A DNA stretch of 64,000 nucleotides, taken from contig NZ_QTXL01000002.1 of assembly GCF_003461625.1 (NCBI RefSeq), positions 161,992 to 225,991 of the forward strand. Reading direction: 5' to 3'. The DNA comes from Clostridium sp. AF15-31 (GTDB lineage: Bacteria > Bacillota > Clostridia > Lachnospirales > Lachnospiraceae). This document shows positions 44,173-55,025 of this stretch, piece after piece. How positions within the stretch are numbered: position 1 is the stretch's first letter; the number at the start of each line of letters is the position of its first letter. The notes beneath the pieces were generated by a model. That model was not told where the DNA came from, did no database searches, and saw only the letters and a list, made by a program, of their open reading frames with translations. The translations under genes and the position numbers were made by a program.

Positions 44173-46218
44173 CTAAACAATTCGTTTGAATTTCTTTTCT
44201 AGTTCTGTCTCTGTCATGGAGATCAGGGTTGGTCTGCCATGCGGACAGGTATATGGATTTTCAAGCTTCATCAACTGGTCGATCAGGATGTCTGCTTCCT
44301 TAAAGCTAATGGAAGTATTCCCCTTTATCGCAGCTTTACACGCCATTGTGGAAAGTTTACTGATAAATGTATCAATCGTCTGCTTCTGTCCGTTTTCGGA
44401 TAACTCTCCGATAAATTCCAGAAATAATTCTCTGCCGTCTAATCCGAACAGATTTGCCGGAACGGCTGACAGCTTGTATTCTTTTCCACCGAAACCTTCG
44501 ATCTGAAATCCCAGATTCTGGAAAAATTCCAGATTTTCCCGTAAGAACTCTGATTCTGTTCCGCTCAAGGATACGATCGCAGGTGGCATCAGATACTGAG
44601 GAATGGCAGTCTTATTCTTATAGTTTGCCATTAATTCCTCAAATTTTACCTTTTCATGTGCGGCATGCTGATCCATGATAAAGAACTTATCTTCGTACTC
44701 GATCAGCCAGTATGTCTTAAATAACTGCCCGATGATCCGGTGCTTTTTCTTAGCTTCCGGTGTCAGAAATTTATCTTCAAACATATCCATCTGCTCGTAT
44801 TTAATCTTAGCTTCCGATGTGATCGGTTCCTGTTTCTTCTGTTCTGATGTTTCGTTAGTCTGTACACTCGCTTCAGCAGAATTTAATGCTGTCTTTGCCG
44901 GTTGTGTCAAATACGGAACAATATTTTCAGCAACCATATTATTTGTGATATTTTTACCAGACTGATTATCTTCTTTCAAATATTGGATTTCAACCGGCGA
45001 GCTGCTTCTGTTTTCCATCGTAACAGATGGTGTCGACGTTGGTTGAGCAGATATACCTGAATTTGCCGGTTGCATTGGCATGCTTGGCTTTTTCTGCTGC
45101 GCTGGCCTTGTCGGCTGCGGAGGAAGCTCTGTGGCCCTCCGGTTTGTTTCGAATGGCTCCGGGCGCTTCTCCACCTTTCGTTCTGCCAGTGTCTCCGGCC
45201 GCTTATCCTTTCCCGGTGTAACAGTCGGGATAAGTTCTTTAAATAACAGCGCCTTTCTGACACTGATATAAGTAAAATCATACATATCCGGTTCATTTAT
45301 GAACTTCAATTCCCGTTTTGCAGGATGGATATTTACATCGATCAGAGATGGATCAATCTCAAAATTGATAACTGTAAATGGAAATTTATGAACCATAACA
45401 AAGGTACGATATGCATCTTCGATTGCCTTTGTTAATATATTGCTCTTTATATACCTTTGGTTTACATAATAATCTTCAAATGAACGGTTACCTCTGGATA
45501 TACTCGGTTTTGCAAGATATCCTGTGATCTTTACCTGATCATTTGCTGCATGGATTTCCAGAAGGTTATTCGTAATATCTCTACCATATATATGATAGAT
45601 GATCTCTTTTAGTCTGCCGTTGCCGGATGTAAATAGCTTATCTGTTCCATTCATAATAAACTTAAATGAAACATCCGGATGTGACATTGCCATACGACAG
45701 ACAAGATCGTAGATATACGAGCCCTCTGTTGCAGGCGTCTTCATGAATTTCTTTCTGGCAGGTGTATTATAAAACAGATTTCTTACAACAATCGTTGTAC
45801 CAAGCGGTGCGCCGATTTCCTCATTTGAGATCTCTTTTCCGCCGTGGATCTGGTATCTGGTTCCGGTAAGCGCATCTTCCTGCTTGGTGATCAGCTCTAC
45901 CTGGGCAACTGCGGCTATACTAGATAACGCCTCGCCACGGAAGCCTAAGGATGCGATCTTTAACAGATCATCCGCCGTCTGAAGCTTACTGGTTGCATGA
46001 CGAAGGAAGGCAACCGGAACTTCCTCCTTTGAGATACCACATCCATTGTCTGTGATACGGATAAAGCTCATACCGCCTTCTTTGATCTCGATGGTGATCG
46101 CAGTTGCACCCGCATCGATGGAATTCTCCACTAATTCTTTTATAACCGAGCCGGGACGTTCGATCACTTCACCGGCTGCGATCTTATCAATTGTATATTG
46201 ATCCAGTAATTTTATCAT
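44173..46218 (-). CDS. mutL: DNA mismatch repair protein MutL
   Basis: A 681-residue MutL. GHKL ATPase at the N-terminus (GEVIERPGSVIKELVENSID, GFRGEALSSI), a variable Pro/Gln/Ser linker (about 345-490), and a C-terminal endonuclease with DQHAAHEKVKFE (fits DQHAx2Ex4E) and CPHGRP. So it is the strand-nicking type used by bacteria without MutH. AAGGAGAACCT precedes the ATG; ten bases after mutS. Confidence 0.97.
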   Translation of the reverse strand: MIKLLDQYTIDKIAAGEVIERPGSVIKELVENSIDAGATAITIEIKEGGMSFIRITDNGCGISKEEVPVAFLRHATSKLQTADDLLKIASLGFRGEALSSIAAVAQVELITKQEDALTGTRYQIHGGKEISNEEIGAPLGTTIVVRNLFYNTPARKKFMKTPATEGSYIYDLVCRMAMSHPDVSFKFIMNGTDKLFTSGNGRLKEIIYHIYGRDITNNLLEIHAANDQVKITGYLAKPSISRGNRSFEDYYVNQRYIKSNILTKAIEDAYRTFVMVHKFPFTVINFEIDPSLIDVNIHPAKRELKFINEPDMYDFTYISVRKALLFKELIPTVTPGKDKRPETLAERKVEKRPEPFETNRRATELPPQPTRPAQQKKPSMPMQPANSGISAQPTSTPSVTMENRSSSPVEIQYLKEDNQSGKNITNNMVAENIVPYLTQPAKTALNSAEASVQTNETSEQKKQEPITSEAKIKYEQMDMFEDKFLTPEAKKKHRIIGQLFKTYWLIEYEDKFFIMDQHAAHEKVKFEELMANYKNKTAIPQYLMPPAIVSLSGTESEFLRENLEFFQNLGFQIEGFGGKEYKLSAVPANLFGLDGRELFLEFIGELSENGQKQTIDTFISKLSTMACKAAIKGNTSISFKEADILIDQLMKLENPYTCPHGRPTLISMTETELEKKFKRIV

Positions 46219-46227
46219 AGGTTCTCC

Positions 46228-48843
46228 TTAACGGATTCGCTCCTGTAATTCATTCAGATATAACAATGCTTTCATCGGTGTCATGTTGGACAGATCTGCA
46301 TTCTTGATCTCCTCCAGAATGGCACTCTCTTCCGGATTTGCCAGAAATGACATCTGGGTATCGGAAGCACTTTTATGAAAATCATTTGTTATCTTGATAT
46401 CTTTTAATTTCGTCGTTATATCCGTATCGATAAGCTGGTTGCAGATCTCATTTGCACGATTGATCACGATATCCGGTACTCCGGCAAGCTTGGCTACCTG
46501 AATACCATAGCTTCGATCCGCTCCGCCTTTTACGATCTTTCGTAAGAATACGATATCATCACCGTCTTCTTTTACTGCTATACAGTAGTTGTTTACAGAG
46601 GATAACTTACCCTCTAATTCTGTCAGTTCATGATAGTGGGTGGCAAATAACGTTTTTGCTCCAAGCAGTTCACTGTTACTAATATATTCCACAACTGCCC
46701 ATGCAATACTAAGTCCGTCATATGTACTGGTTCCTCGTCCGATCTCATCTAAGATCAGCAGACTGTTCTTCGTGGCATTTCGAAGAATATTTGCGACCTC
46801 ACTCATCTCTACCATGAAAGTGCTTTGACCGCTTGCAAGATCATCGGATGCCCCTACTCTGGTGAAGATACGGTCACAGATACCGATATTTGCTGAAGCA
46901 GCAGGAACAAAGCTTCCGATCTGCGCCATTAAAACGATCAGTGCCGTCTGACGCATATAGGTGGATTTACCAGCCATATTCGGTCCGGTTATGATCGATA
47001 TCCTGCTCTCAAAATTATTCAGATAGGTGTCATTTGATATGAACATACCGTTGTTCATCATCTTCTCAACGACAGGATGGCGACCTTCTTTGATATCAAT
47101 TACACCATCTTCGTTAATCTCTGGACGAACAAACTGATTGGCAGATGCCACATATGACAGCGAACAGAGACAGTCTAATAAAGCGATCTGTCTTGCTGTA
47201 TTCTGCACACGCAGGATCTCACCCGCAATCTTATCTCTGAGCGCAACATAGGTTTCATATTCCAGTGCATATAATTTATCTTCAGAACCAAGAATCGAAC
47301 TTGCAAGATTGTCCAATTCTTCTGTTGTATATCGTTCTGAATTTGCAAGTGTCTGTTTTCTTATAAAATATTCAGGTACCAGATCCTTATAGGAATTAGT
47401 CACCTCAAAATAATAGCCAAATACTTTATTGAACTTGATGCGAAGATTCTTTATTCCTGTCTTCTGCTTTTCCCGTTCCTCCAATTCTGCAAGCCATGTC
47501 TTGCCATCTGTCTTTGCTGATTTTAAAGTATCGATTTCTTCCAGATAACCATCCTTGAAAATACCGCCTTCTCGAATCAGTATCGGAGGATCGTCGTTGA
47601 TTGAACGCTCTAACAGGTCATAAATATCCTGTAATTCATCCATTTTCTCATAAATATCTGCAAGAAGCCCATCCGGATAGATCTGTAAAAGCTGTCTTAT
47701 ATACGGCAGATATGAAAGGGATGTCTTAAATGCGATCATATCGCGTGGATTTGCGGATCGTAGGGAAATCCTTGTCATCAGTCGTTCCAGATCATAGATC
47801 GGGTTCAGATATTCCCGCATCTCATCACGATTGATCATATCATTATTTAACTGATCTACTGCATCAAGTCTTGCTTCGATATCCTTTTTATATATTAAAG
47901 GCTGCTCGATCATGCTTCGAAGCATTCTCGCACCCATTGCTGTCTTGGTTTTATCCAATACCCATAACAAAGAACCTCGTTTCTGTTTGTCACGAAGTGT
48001 CTCACAAAGCTCCAGATTTCTTCTGGTTGCGGAATCAAGAATCATGAAATCGTCGATGGAATACAGCACGATATGATTGATATGTGCAAGGAAATTCTTC
48101 TGTGTCTCATGCAGATACTGAAGCAGAACTCCGGAGGATAAAATACAGTCAGGGAAATCCTTCAGTCCAAGTCCGTCCATATTATTAACTCCGAACTGCC
48201 TCATAATTGCATCTTCACAGAGCATTTGATTGAAATAATGCTCCGGCGCTTCAGAAATGGAAATTTTCATTTTCTCCCTCAGATAAATGAAATCCAGATC
48301 ACAATTCATGAAAGAATGATTGCCGATGATCTCGGCAGGAGAATATTTGTTGATCTCATCCGTAAGCTTTGATAAGGATGGAACTCTCGCTGTCTTAAAC
48401 TCACCGGTTGTGATATCTACCAGTGAAATTCCGAATGCACCATTGTTTTCAAAAATACTCATCAGATAATTATTTCTTGTTTCATCAAGAATTGCATTTG
48501 ACATATTGGTACCCGGTGTTACCACCCGGATAACCTCACGTTTAACTATGCCTTTTGCAAGCTTTGGATCTTCAACCTGTTCACAGATCGCTACCTTAAA
48601 ACCATTCTCGATCAGCTTATTCAGGTAGACATCACAGGCATGATATGGAACGCCGCACATCGGTGCACGTTCCGGCTGTCCGCAGTCCCTTCCGGTCAAA
48701 GTGATCTCAAGAACCTTGGATGCGGTCAGGGCATCATCAAAAAACATTTCATAGAAATCACCAAGTCTGTAAAATAATATACAGTCCTTGTACTGATTCT
48801 TCACTTCCATATACTGCTGCATCATTGGTGTTAAAGCTGCCAC
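46228..48843 (-). CDS. mutS: DNA mismatch repair protein MutS
   Basis: An 871-residue MutS. The mismatch-reading Phe-x-Glu is in GDFYEMFFDDA (about 28-38). Connector, lever and clamp domains follow; the ATPase has GPNMAGKSTYMRQ (about 622) and LILDEIGRGTSTYDG. The start is a GTG at 48841-48843 with AGGGG upstream. Directly before mutL, so a mutSL operon. Confidence 0.97.
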   Translation of the reverse strand: MAALTPMMQQYMEVKNQYKDCILFYRLGDFYEMFFDDALTASKVLEITLTGRDCGQPERAPMCGVPYHACDVYLNKLIENGFKVAICEQVEDPKLAKGIVKREVIRVVTPGTNMSNAILDETRNNYLMSIFENNGAFGISLVDITTGEFKTARVPSLSKLTDEINKYSPAEIIGNHSFMNCDLDFIYLREKMKISISEAPEHYFNQMLCEDAIMRQFGVNNMDGLGLKDFPDCILSSGVLLQYLHETQKNFLAHINHIVLYSIDDFMILDSATRRNLELCETLRDKQKRGSLLWVLDKTKTAMGARMLRSMIEQPLIYKKDIEARLDAVDQLNNDMINRDEMREYLNPIYDLERLMTRISLRSANPRDMIAFKTSLSYLPYIRQLLQIYPDGLLADIYEKMDELQDIYDLLERSINDDPPILIREGGIFKDGYLEEIDTLKSAKTDGKTWLAELEEREKQKTGIKNLRIKFNKVFGYYFEVTNSYKDLVPEYFIRKQTLANSERYTTEELDNLASSILGSEDKLYALEYETYVALRDKIAGEILRVQNTARQIALLDCLCSLSYVASANQFVRPEINEDGVIDIKEGRHPVVEKMMNNGMFISNDTYLNNFESRISIITGPNMAGKSTYMRQTALIVLMAQIGSFVPAASANIGICDRIFTRVGASDDLASGQSTFMVEMSEVANILRNATKNSLLILDEIGRGTSTYDGLSIAWAVVEYISNSELLGAKTLFATHYHELTELEGKLSSVNNYCIAVKEDGDDIVFLRKIVKGGADRSYGIQVAKLAGVPDIVINRANEICNQLIDTDITTKLKDIKITNDFHKSASDTQMSFLANPEESAILEEIKNADLSNMTPMKALLYLNELQERIR

Positions 48844-48873
48844 TGTTTTTTACCCCTATTCTATAAATTCGGT

Positions 48874-50325
48874 TTATACAAGATTTCCTATATAATAAAA
48901 GCCTTTACATTCATCCAGCGAAACATCCCGGATCTCGCCGATCATAGACGGATCACCTTTAAAATGTACCAGAATATTATTTGACAGACGACCGGTTAAG
49001 AGTTCCTGATTCTGTTCGCTGACGCTTTCAATCAGTACAGGCATGACCTGCCCTTTATAACGGCAGATCTCCTCACCGCTGATCTCTGATACTCGCTTGA
49101 TCAGGCGATCAAACCGGTTCTGGATCTCTTCCTTTGTTGCATGATCCTCAAATGTTGCTGCCGGTGTTCCGGTACGCTTGGAGTATATAAATGTAAATGC
49201 TGTATCAAACCTTACCCGATTCACTACATCCATTGTCTCTAAGAAATCTTCTTCTGTTTCTCCGGGAAAACCGACAATAATATCGGTTGTAAGTGATATT
49301 TCAGGAATCTGTCTGCGGATCTTGTCTACTAATTCCAGATAGGATTCCTTTGTATAGCGACGATTCATCTGATTTAATATCCTGGATGAGCCGGATTGCA
49401 TCGGAAGATGGATGTGACGGCAGATCTTTTCATTTGCCGCGATCACATCGATCAATTCATCGGACAGATCCTTTGGATGGGAGGTCATAAAACGAACACG
49501 TTCGATTCCATCAACTTCTGTCACCTTCTGCAATAATTCGGCAAATGTCATCGGTTCTTCTAACGTCTTTCCATAAGAATTCACATTCTGACCAAGGAGC
49601 ATGATCTCTTTTACACCCTCCTCTGAAAGCCGCTTAACCTCTCTTATGATGTCCTCCGGTTGTCTGCTGCGTTCTCTGCCTCTAACATATGGCACGATAC
49701 AATATGTACAGAAATTATTACATCCGAACATAATATTGACACCGGACTTAAATGGGAATTCTTTCTTAACCGGAAGATCTTCCACAACAAGATTGGTATC
49801 CTTCCAGATATCCACTACCTGTCCGCCGGCTTCGATACGGTTGCAGTAGATTTCAGCCAGTTTAAATACATTATGCGTGCCAAATACCATATCTACAAAT
49901 CGATATTTCTTTTGAATTGTAGCTACAACATCCGGTTCCTGCATCATACATCCGCAAAGCCCGATCATCTTATCTGGATGTGTCTCTTTGTCATGTTTCA
50001 TGATTCCAAGATGTCCGTAGACTTTTCGATTCGCATTCTCACGGACTGTGCAGGTATTATATATAACAAGGTCTGCATCCTCAGAATCACTGCTTGTATA
50101 TCCGATTTCTTCCAGAATACCGGTCAGCTTCTCGGAGTCTCTTACATTCATCTGACATCCATAGGTCTGGATCGAACAGGTCAGGTTTCTTCCTGCTTTT
50201 TTCGCAAGCTCCCGGTAATACCCCCTTGCTTTTTTTATAAAATAATATTGCCGAAATGGTTCTTCGGCAGGACAAGGTTCTGTTATATCGATTTTATCTA
50301 TTTTTTTATCTATTTCATTAATCAT
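48874..50325 (-). CDS. miaB: tRNA-2-methylthio-N6-dimethylallyladenosine synthase MiaB
   Basis: A 483-residue methylthiotransferase with an N-terminal UPF0004 domain (first Fe-S cluster: Cys in TYGCQMNVRDSE, YNTCTVRE and LCGCMMQ), radical SAM core with CNNFCTYC and a C-terminal TRAM domain (about 420-483). It needs MiaA products, and miaA is nearby. Its start overlaps the end of the cyclo-ligase gene by eight bases. Confidence 0.96.
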   Translation of the reverse strand: MINEIDKKIDKIDITEPCPAEEPFRQYYFIKKARGYYRELAKKAGRNLTCSIQTYGCQMNVRDSEKLTGILEEIGYTSSDSEDADLVIYNTCTVRENANRKVYGHLGIMKHDKETHPDKMIGLCGCMMQEPDVVATIQKKYRFVDMVFGTHNVFKLAEIYCNRIEAGGQVVDIWKDTNLVVEDLPVKKEFPFKSGVNIMFGCNNFCTYCIVPYVRGRERSRQPEDIIREVKRLSEEGVKEIMLLGQNVNSYGKTLEEPMTFAELLQKVTEVDGIERVRFMTSHPKDLSDELIDVIAANEKICRHIHLPMQSGSSRILNQMNRRYTKESYLELVDKIRRQIPEISLTTDIIVGFPGETEEDFLETMDVVNRVRFDTAFTFIYSKRTGTPAATFEDHATKEEIQNRFDRLIKRVSEISGEEICRYKGQVMPVLIESVSEQNQELLTGRLSNNILVHFKGDPSMIGEIRDVSLDECKGFYYIGNLV

Positions 50326-50896
50326 ATTTATTGTTCTCCATAAAGCTGTATATCTCTGACGGAGTCAGAAGCTGATCCGGTCTTTCGTCAAATGATTCGC
50401 ATGAAATCTCCGGCAACACCTGATAATCATAGGCAAATGCAACCGCGGTAAGTTCCGGATGAAGCTTCATATAACGGTCATAATATCCACCGCCATATCC
50501 GATCCGATGTCCGTTTATATCAAATACAATTCCCGGGACGATCAGAATTCCTTCCGTCGGATGAAGCATCTCACAGCCGGCAGGCTCTAAGATGCCATAC
50601 GCACCTACCTTTAGATCGCTCATTCCATGGATCCGATGAAAATGCATATGATCTCCGTATACCTTTGGCACAGCAACGACTTTGTCATCTGTAAGTGCCT
50701 GCTTTATAATCTCGACCGTATCCACTTCATTATCCTGACTGACATAGATCAGCAGATGATTGCAATCTTTATATTCATCTGAATTCAGAAATTGCTTCCT
50801 GATCTGCGCTGAAGCAACGGTCACCTGCTCCGGTGTTAAGGCACGTCGCTTTTGTTTATATTGTTTTCTTAGTTCTGCTTTTGTCTGTTCCATCAT
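50318..50896 (-). CDS. 5-formyltetrahydrofolate cyclo-ligase
   Basis: A 192-residue MTHFS-family enzyme (YqgN type) that turns 5-formyl-THF into 5,10-methenyl-THF using ATP. Motifs QYKQKRRALTPE and the C-terminal PGIVFDINGHRIGYGGGYYD are typical. It overlaps miaB at its end and the DUF896 gene at its start (ATGA, four bases). Confidence 0.94.
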   Translation of the reverse strand: MMEQTKAELRKQYKQKRRALTPEQVTVASAQIRKQFLNSDEYKDCNHLLIYVSQDNEVDTVEIIKQALTDDKVVAVPKVYGDHMHFHRIHGMSDLKVGAYGILEPAGCEMLHPTEGILIVPGIVFDINGHRIGYGGGYYDRYMKLHPELTAVAFAYDYQVLPEISCESFDERPDQLLTPSEIYSFMENNKYD

Positions 50897-51114
50897 ACTT
50901 TTTTTGTTGGATCGATATCTTCCAGCCTGGTAATACTACCATCCGGTTCTTTGATATCAATGTTATTTAATACACTTCTCAGATTCTGTTTCATGGCAAA
51001 AATATATTCCTGTCTGAGATTTTTCTGTTCTTCCTTTTCAGCCGACGTAAGTCCTGCCGGAGTCTTGGATTTCTTATATAATTCATTGATTCTTGCAATC
51101 TTTTTTTCGTCCAT
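50893..51114 (-). CDS. DUF896 family protein (YnzC-like)
   Basis: A 73-residue soluble protein (MDEKKIARINELYKKSKT, then TSAEKEEQKNLRQEYI) of the UPF0291/DUF896 family. In B. subtilis the relatives YnzC and YneA lie in SOS-linked surroundings, but the role is unknown. AGGTGAATAAGA precedes the ATG. Translationally coupled to the cyclo-ligase. Confidence 0.92.
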   Translation of the reverse strand: MDEKKIARINELYKKSKTPAGLTSAEKEEQKNLRQEYIFAMKQNLRSVLNNIDIKEPDGSITRLEDIDPTKKV

Positions 51115-51222
51115 TCTTATTCACCTGTTCATTTCTGTTATTTCGGAATCGGATACTGCTTCTGTTTGATCAGACCCATCTTATATATGTATATGATACG
51201 ATGGTACATACTATATCCATTG

Positions 51223-52080
51223 CTACTGTAGATATTCCTTATGTGTAATGTATCTTACGACATCAAAATTCGGCTCTTTATATGCTTTAAATAAGGTTCC
51301 GACAGATTCACCATTTAATGCCCGACCGAGATTTCCTATATCATCTCCTGATAAAATAAGCATATCTGCTCCTGAATTTGCAGCAATCTTCGCCGCAGAA
51401 ATCTTTGTCGTCATACCACCGGTTCCATATCCGGAGCCGGCGCCCTTTGCCATTGCTTTGATCTTATCGTCGATGCGTTCTACGACAGGGATCAATGTTG
51501 CATCCGGATTATTTCTTGGATCGTCCGTGTACAAGCCATCAATATCTGTCAATAATAATAAAAGATCAGCATTGATCATGTTGGCTACGATAGCGGAAAG
51601 GGTATCATTATCTCCAAAGTTTATATCCACTTCTTCAATTGCAACTGTATCATTCTCATTAACTACAGGAATAACATCCATTTGTAATAATTCATTAAAA
51701 GTATTTACAGCGTTATGTCTTCTTTCCTGAGATGTGATTACATCAAACGTCAGAAGAACCTGAGCTGCGATCTGGTGATATTCATAGAACAGACGCTGGT
51801 ATACCATCATGAGCTGTCCCTGTCCAACTGCTGCACATGCCTGTCTGAGTGATGTTGTCTTTGGCTTTTTCTGAAGCCCTAACGACTTCGAACCAACACC
51901 GATTGCACCGGAGGATACCAATACAACATCCTTATCCTGATTTTTCAGATCGCTGATGATCCGTACCAGTTTTTCAAGTTTTATGTAATCAAGCCCACCC
52001 GTCTCCTCATGGATCAATGAAGATGAACCGATCTTGATCACGATTCTTTTTTTATTTTTTAAGTATAAACGATCTTCCAT
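51223..52080 (-). CDS. proB: glutamate 5-kinase, short form without PUA domain
   Basis: A 285-residue amino-acid kinase that phosphorylates glutamate in proline synthesis. KIGSSSL, LVSSGAIGVG and the GTGGMTTKISAAKIA loop mark the family. The C-terminal PUA domain of the 367-residue E. coli enzyme is missing, as in other short proB proteins. proA is not adjacent. The 108-base gap to DUF896 shows no clear feature. Confidence 0.94.
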   Translation of the reverse strand: MEDRLYLKNKKRIVIKIGSSSLIHEETGGLDYIKLEKLVRIISDLKNQDKDVVLVSSGAIGVGSKSLGLQKKPKTTSLRQACAAVGQGQLMMVYQRLFYEYHQIAAQVLLTFDVITSQERRHNAVNTFNELLQMDVIPVVNENDTVAIEEVDINFGDNDTLSAIVANMINADLLLLLTDIDGLYTDDPRNNPDATLIPVVERIDDKIKAMAKGAGSGYGTGGMTTKISAAKIAANSGADMLILSGDDIGNLGRALNGESVGTLFKAYKEPNFDVVRYITHKEYLQ

Positions 52081-52095
52081 TTTAAATCTGAAACC

Positions 52096-53733
52096 TCACA
52101 TTCTCTGATTTCCGGTTGATGCTTCCGGTATCATAAATTTCGACATAACTGCCTCAAAAACTTTTATTCCGTCAACAGCTGCGGATGTTATACCTCCCGC
52201 GTAACCTGCACCTTCTCCACATGGATAAATACAAGTATGTGCAGATGTCAGATCTGCATCGCGTAGTATCTTTATCGGCGAAGATGTTCTTGCTTCCACG
52301 CCGCTTAATATTGCATCATCATCTGCAAAACCGGATATCACCCGGTCAAATGACAAAACACCATCTATTATAGCATCTCTGATATACTCTGGCAAACAAC
52401 AATTCAGGTTGGAAAACGTATAAGCCCCCTTTATGCAAGGCTTGATCTTGCCGGCTATTTCAGACATTCTGTTCATTCTAAAATCACCGAAACGTTGTAC
52501 CGGAACTGCTCCTTTTCCTGCCTGATACGCCTTTTCTTCAAGCTCTCTCTGAAAATACATACCGGCAAGCGGATGATCTCCCGGATAATCTTCCGGCGTA
52601 ACATTCACAACGATCGCACTGTTTGAATTATCCGCTTTCCGGTCACTGTAGCTCATACCATTGACACATATCCTTCCGGATTCTGAGGATGCATTTACAA
52701 CGTAACCACCGGGGCACATACAGAAGGAGTAGACCGCCCGTCCGTTTGCTGCCTGATGCACCAGCTTATAATCTGCTGTCGGCAGTAAATCTTCATAATC
52801 GGGATGATATCCATATTGTGCTTCATTGATAAAGGTTCTTGGATGTTCGATTCGGAGTCCCATTGCAAACGGCTTCTGTTCCATCGGAATTCCACGCTTA
52901 TAGAGCATTTCAAAGGTATCTCTTGCACTGTGACCGATCGCAAGTATCACCGCATTGCTTTTTAATTCATATGTTTCTTCCGGTTTCAAAAGCTTCTTTA
53001 TATGTAAGAGCGTTGTCTCAGGATTTATCACTTCTATATCTGTTACAAGCTGCTCAAATCGCACCTCTCCACCCAGCCTTATAATCTCATTTCTAATATT
53101 CTTGACTACAGTCAATAACACATCTGTACCAATATGAGGCTTATTCACATATAGGATTGACGGATCTGCACCAAATTCGACAAATGTCTTAAGAACCGCA
53201 GTCCTTCTTCCTGATTTATCCTTAATTACGGTATTCAATTTACCGTCAGAAAATGTTCCGGCCCCTCCTTCACCAAACTGAACATTACAGTTTGGATTTA
53301 ACGGATGTTCCTTTTTCCAGTATCCATTTACACAGGCTGTTCGTTCTTCAACTGCCATACCACGTTCCAGAATGATCGGTCGATAGCCCTCTCTTGCAAG
53401 AAAAAGACCTGCAAACAAACCTGCCGGACCGCTTCCGATAATAACCGGTCGATACTGCATCGGCATCGATCCATACTCCGGGATTTTAAAATCCGCCCCT
53501 TTAATTAACATAATATTGTTATTGTGAACTTTTTTTAGGATTTTCTCTTCCTGATCGCAGGTCACATCTACAGAGGCAACATAATGGATTTGATCCTTCT
53601 TCCGGCTGTCAATCGATAATTTAGCCATTTTATAGGATAGAAAGCTATTTATCCTTAAACTTTTCCGGATTGCCTGTTCTATATCTTCGTTTTTGTATCC
53701 AATTTTTAACTTAATATTATTAATACGAATCAT
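52096..53733 (-). CDS. FAD-dependent dehydrogenase (COG2509-like)
   Basis: A 545-residue flavoprotein. An N-terminal helical cap (about 1-95) precedes the FAD-binding GSGPAGLFAGLFLAREGY (about 99-116), and a GEGAGYAGGITSAAVDG motif lies near the C-terminus. The family is uncharacterised. It overlaps the next flavoprotein gene at its start by 14 bases, so both are translated together; a shared redox task is inferred. Confidence 0.88.
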   Translation of the reverse strand: MIRINNIKLKIGYKNEDIEQAIRKSLRINSFLSYKMAKLSIDSRKKDQIHYVASVDVTCDQEEKILKKVHNNNIMLIKGADFKIPEYGSMPMQYRPVIIGSGPAGLFAGLFLAREGYRPIILERGMAVEERTACVNGYWKKEHPLNPNCNVQFGEGGAGTFSDGKLNTVIKDKSGRRTAVLKTFVEFGADPSILYVNKPHIGTDVLLTVVKNIRNEIIRLGGEVRFEQLVTDIEVINPETTLLHIKKLLKPEETYELKSNAVILAIGHSARDTFEMLYKRGIPMEQKPFAMGLRIEHPRTFINEAQYGYHPDYEDLLPTADYKLVHQAANGRAVYSFCMCPGGYVVNASSESGRICVNGMSYSDRKADNSNSAIVVNVTPEDYPGDHPLAGMYFQRELEEKAYQAGKGAVPVQRFGDFRMNRMSEIAGKIKPCIKGAYTFSNLNCCLPEYIRDAIIDGVLSFDRVISGFADDDAILSGVEARTSSPIKILRDADLTSAHTCIYPCGEGAGYAGGITSAAVDGIKVFEAVMSKFMIPEASTGNQRM

Positions 53734-54988
53734 AAATACTAAATCCCGCTTTCATCCCAGTTATGACCGCCCACATCAGATTATAGCCGCCGCAGATTCC
53801 GTCGGTATCCAAAAGCTCCCCTATCACATATACATGCTCCTGTACAGTAAGCTTCATAGTTTCCGGATCTATAAAACGAGTGTCTGCTCCGCCTCTTGAT
53901 ACCTGTGCATCTTCTGCTCCGGCTGTTGCTGTGACATGAAAGGTCAGTTTCTTTATTTGATCTGCCAGCTTCTGTAGTTCAACATCATTTAGTTCCGATA
54001 TTCTTTCCTGTTTCCATTTGCATTGTTCTAGTATATAAGTCGCAAGTTTTTCATGTACAAAGCCATTCAGACATGCCTGAAGCGACCTTTCCGGATTATT
54101 TGTCCGGAATTTCCTGAAATGCATATACAGATCAGCTTCATTTATATCCGGTACAAGATCCAAACAAAGGCTAACGCTCTCGCCATCCTGCAGCATCTCC
54201 CCGACTGTATGGCTGAGATTAAATATAACAATTCCTGATAATGTTTGACCGGTAAACTGGACCTCGCCAAATTCCTGTGCGTGGATTTCGGAAGATGCAT
54301 CCATTACTGTTACCAGTGCCTTTGAACGAACACCTGCCAACCCAGACATCTTTTCATTTACCTGAAGCTTACAGAGTGCTGGTTGAAATGGATAATACGG
54401 AATACCCAGTTGATCTAACAGACTACAGCCTGCATCTGTACCACCAAGGGCAGGTGCTGCAGCTCCACCACATGCAAGAACTATATTTCTTGCATAATAT
54501 TGTCCCTGATCCGTCTGAATACAATATGTATGATCGGATTGTTCTTCCAGACCTATAACGATTTCTCCGGTATGAATCTGGATCTGATTTTTCTTCAGAC
54601 GGTCGTTGAACGCCCAGACGATCGTAGATGCCTGTCTGGACATTGGATAATAATATCCGTGTTCATCGCTGACAGCTACACCAAGCTGTTCCGCAAATTG
54701 ATTTACAATCTGATAATCCTTTGCTCCGATCACCTTATATGGGAAAAATTCATTTTTACTGTTATAACATTCCAGACAAAAACTGCTGTTTGACAGATTA
54801 CATCTGCCATTTCCGGTTGCATATAGTTTTTTTCCGATCTTTTTATTTTTCTCAATGATCAGTACAGAACGCTTCCGGGTCTGATCTGCTTTATGCTGAA
54901 ACTGTTTGTAAATATCTGCATCCGTTGCGCAGATAGCTGCAGTCATACCAGAAGCACCTGCACCTGCTACGATCAAGTCATATATCAT
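53720..54988 (-). CDS. HI0933/YhiN family NAD(P)/FAD-dependent oxidoreductase
   Basis: A 422-residue flavoprotein. The FAD site GAGASGMTAAI is at 8-18, and NGRCNLSNSS (about 58) and the C-terminal GELLDTDGICGGYNLMWA are hallmarks of the HI0933/YhiN family. The reaction is unknown. First gene of the two-flavoprotein pair. Confidence 0.92.
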   Translation of the reverse strand: MIYDLIVAGAGASGMTAAICATDADIYKQFQHKADQTRKRSVLIIEKNKKIGKKLYATGNGRCNLSNSSFCLECYNSKNEFFPYKVIGAKDYQIVNQFAEQLGVAVSDEHGYYYPMSRQASTIVWAFNDRLKKNQIQIHTGEIVIGLEEQSDHTYCIQTDQGQYYARNIVLACGGAAAPALGGTDAGCSLLDQLGIPYYPFQPALCKLQVNEKMSGLAGVRSKALVTVMDASSEIHAQEFGEVQFTGQTLSGIVIFNLSHTVGEMLQDGESVSLCLDLVPDINEADLYMHFRKFRTNNPERSLQACLNGFVHEKLATYILEQCKWKQERISELNDVELQKLADQIKKLTFHVTATAGAEDAQVSRGGADTRFIDPETMKLTVQEHVYVIGELLDTDGICGGYNLMWAVITGMKAGFSIYDSY

Positions 54989-55025
54989 TTTTATTTACTC
55001 CTTTTAAACCATCCATATTCTAGCA

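Noticed and set aside
49660..50343. 227-residue open frame antisense to miaB
   Set aside because: It is wholly inside miaB on the other strand, has no ribosome site and the protein resembles nothing known.
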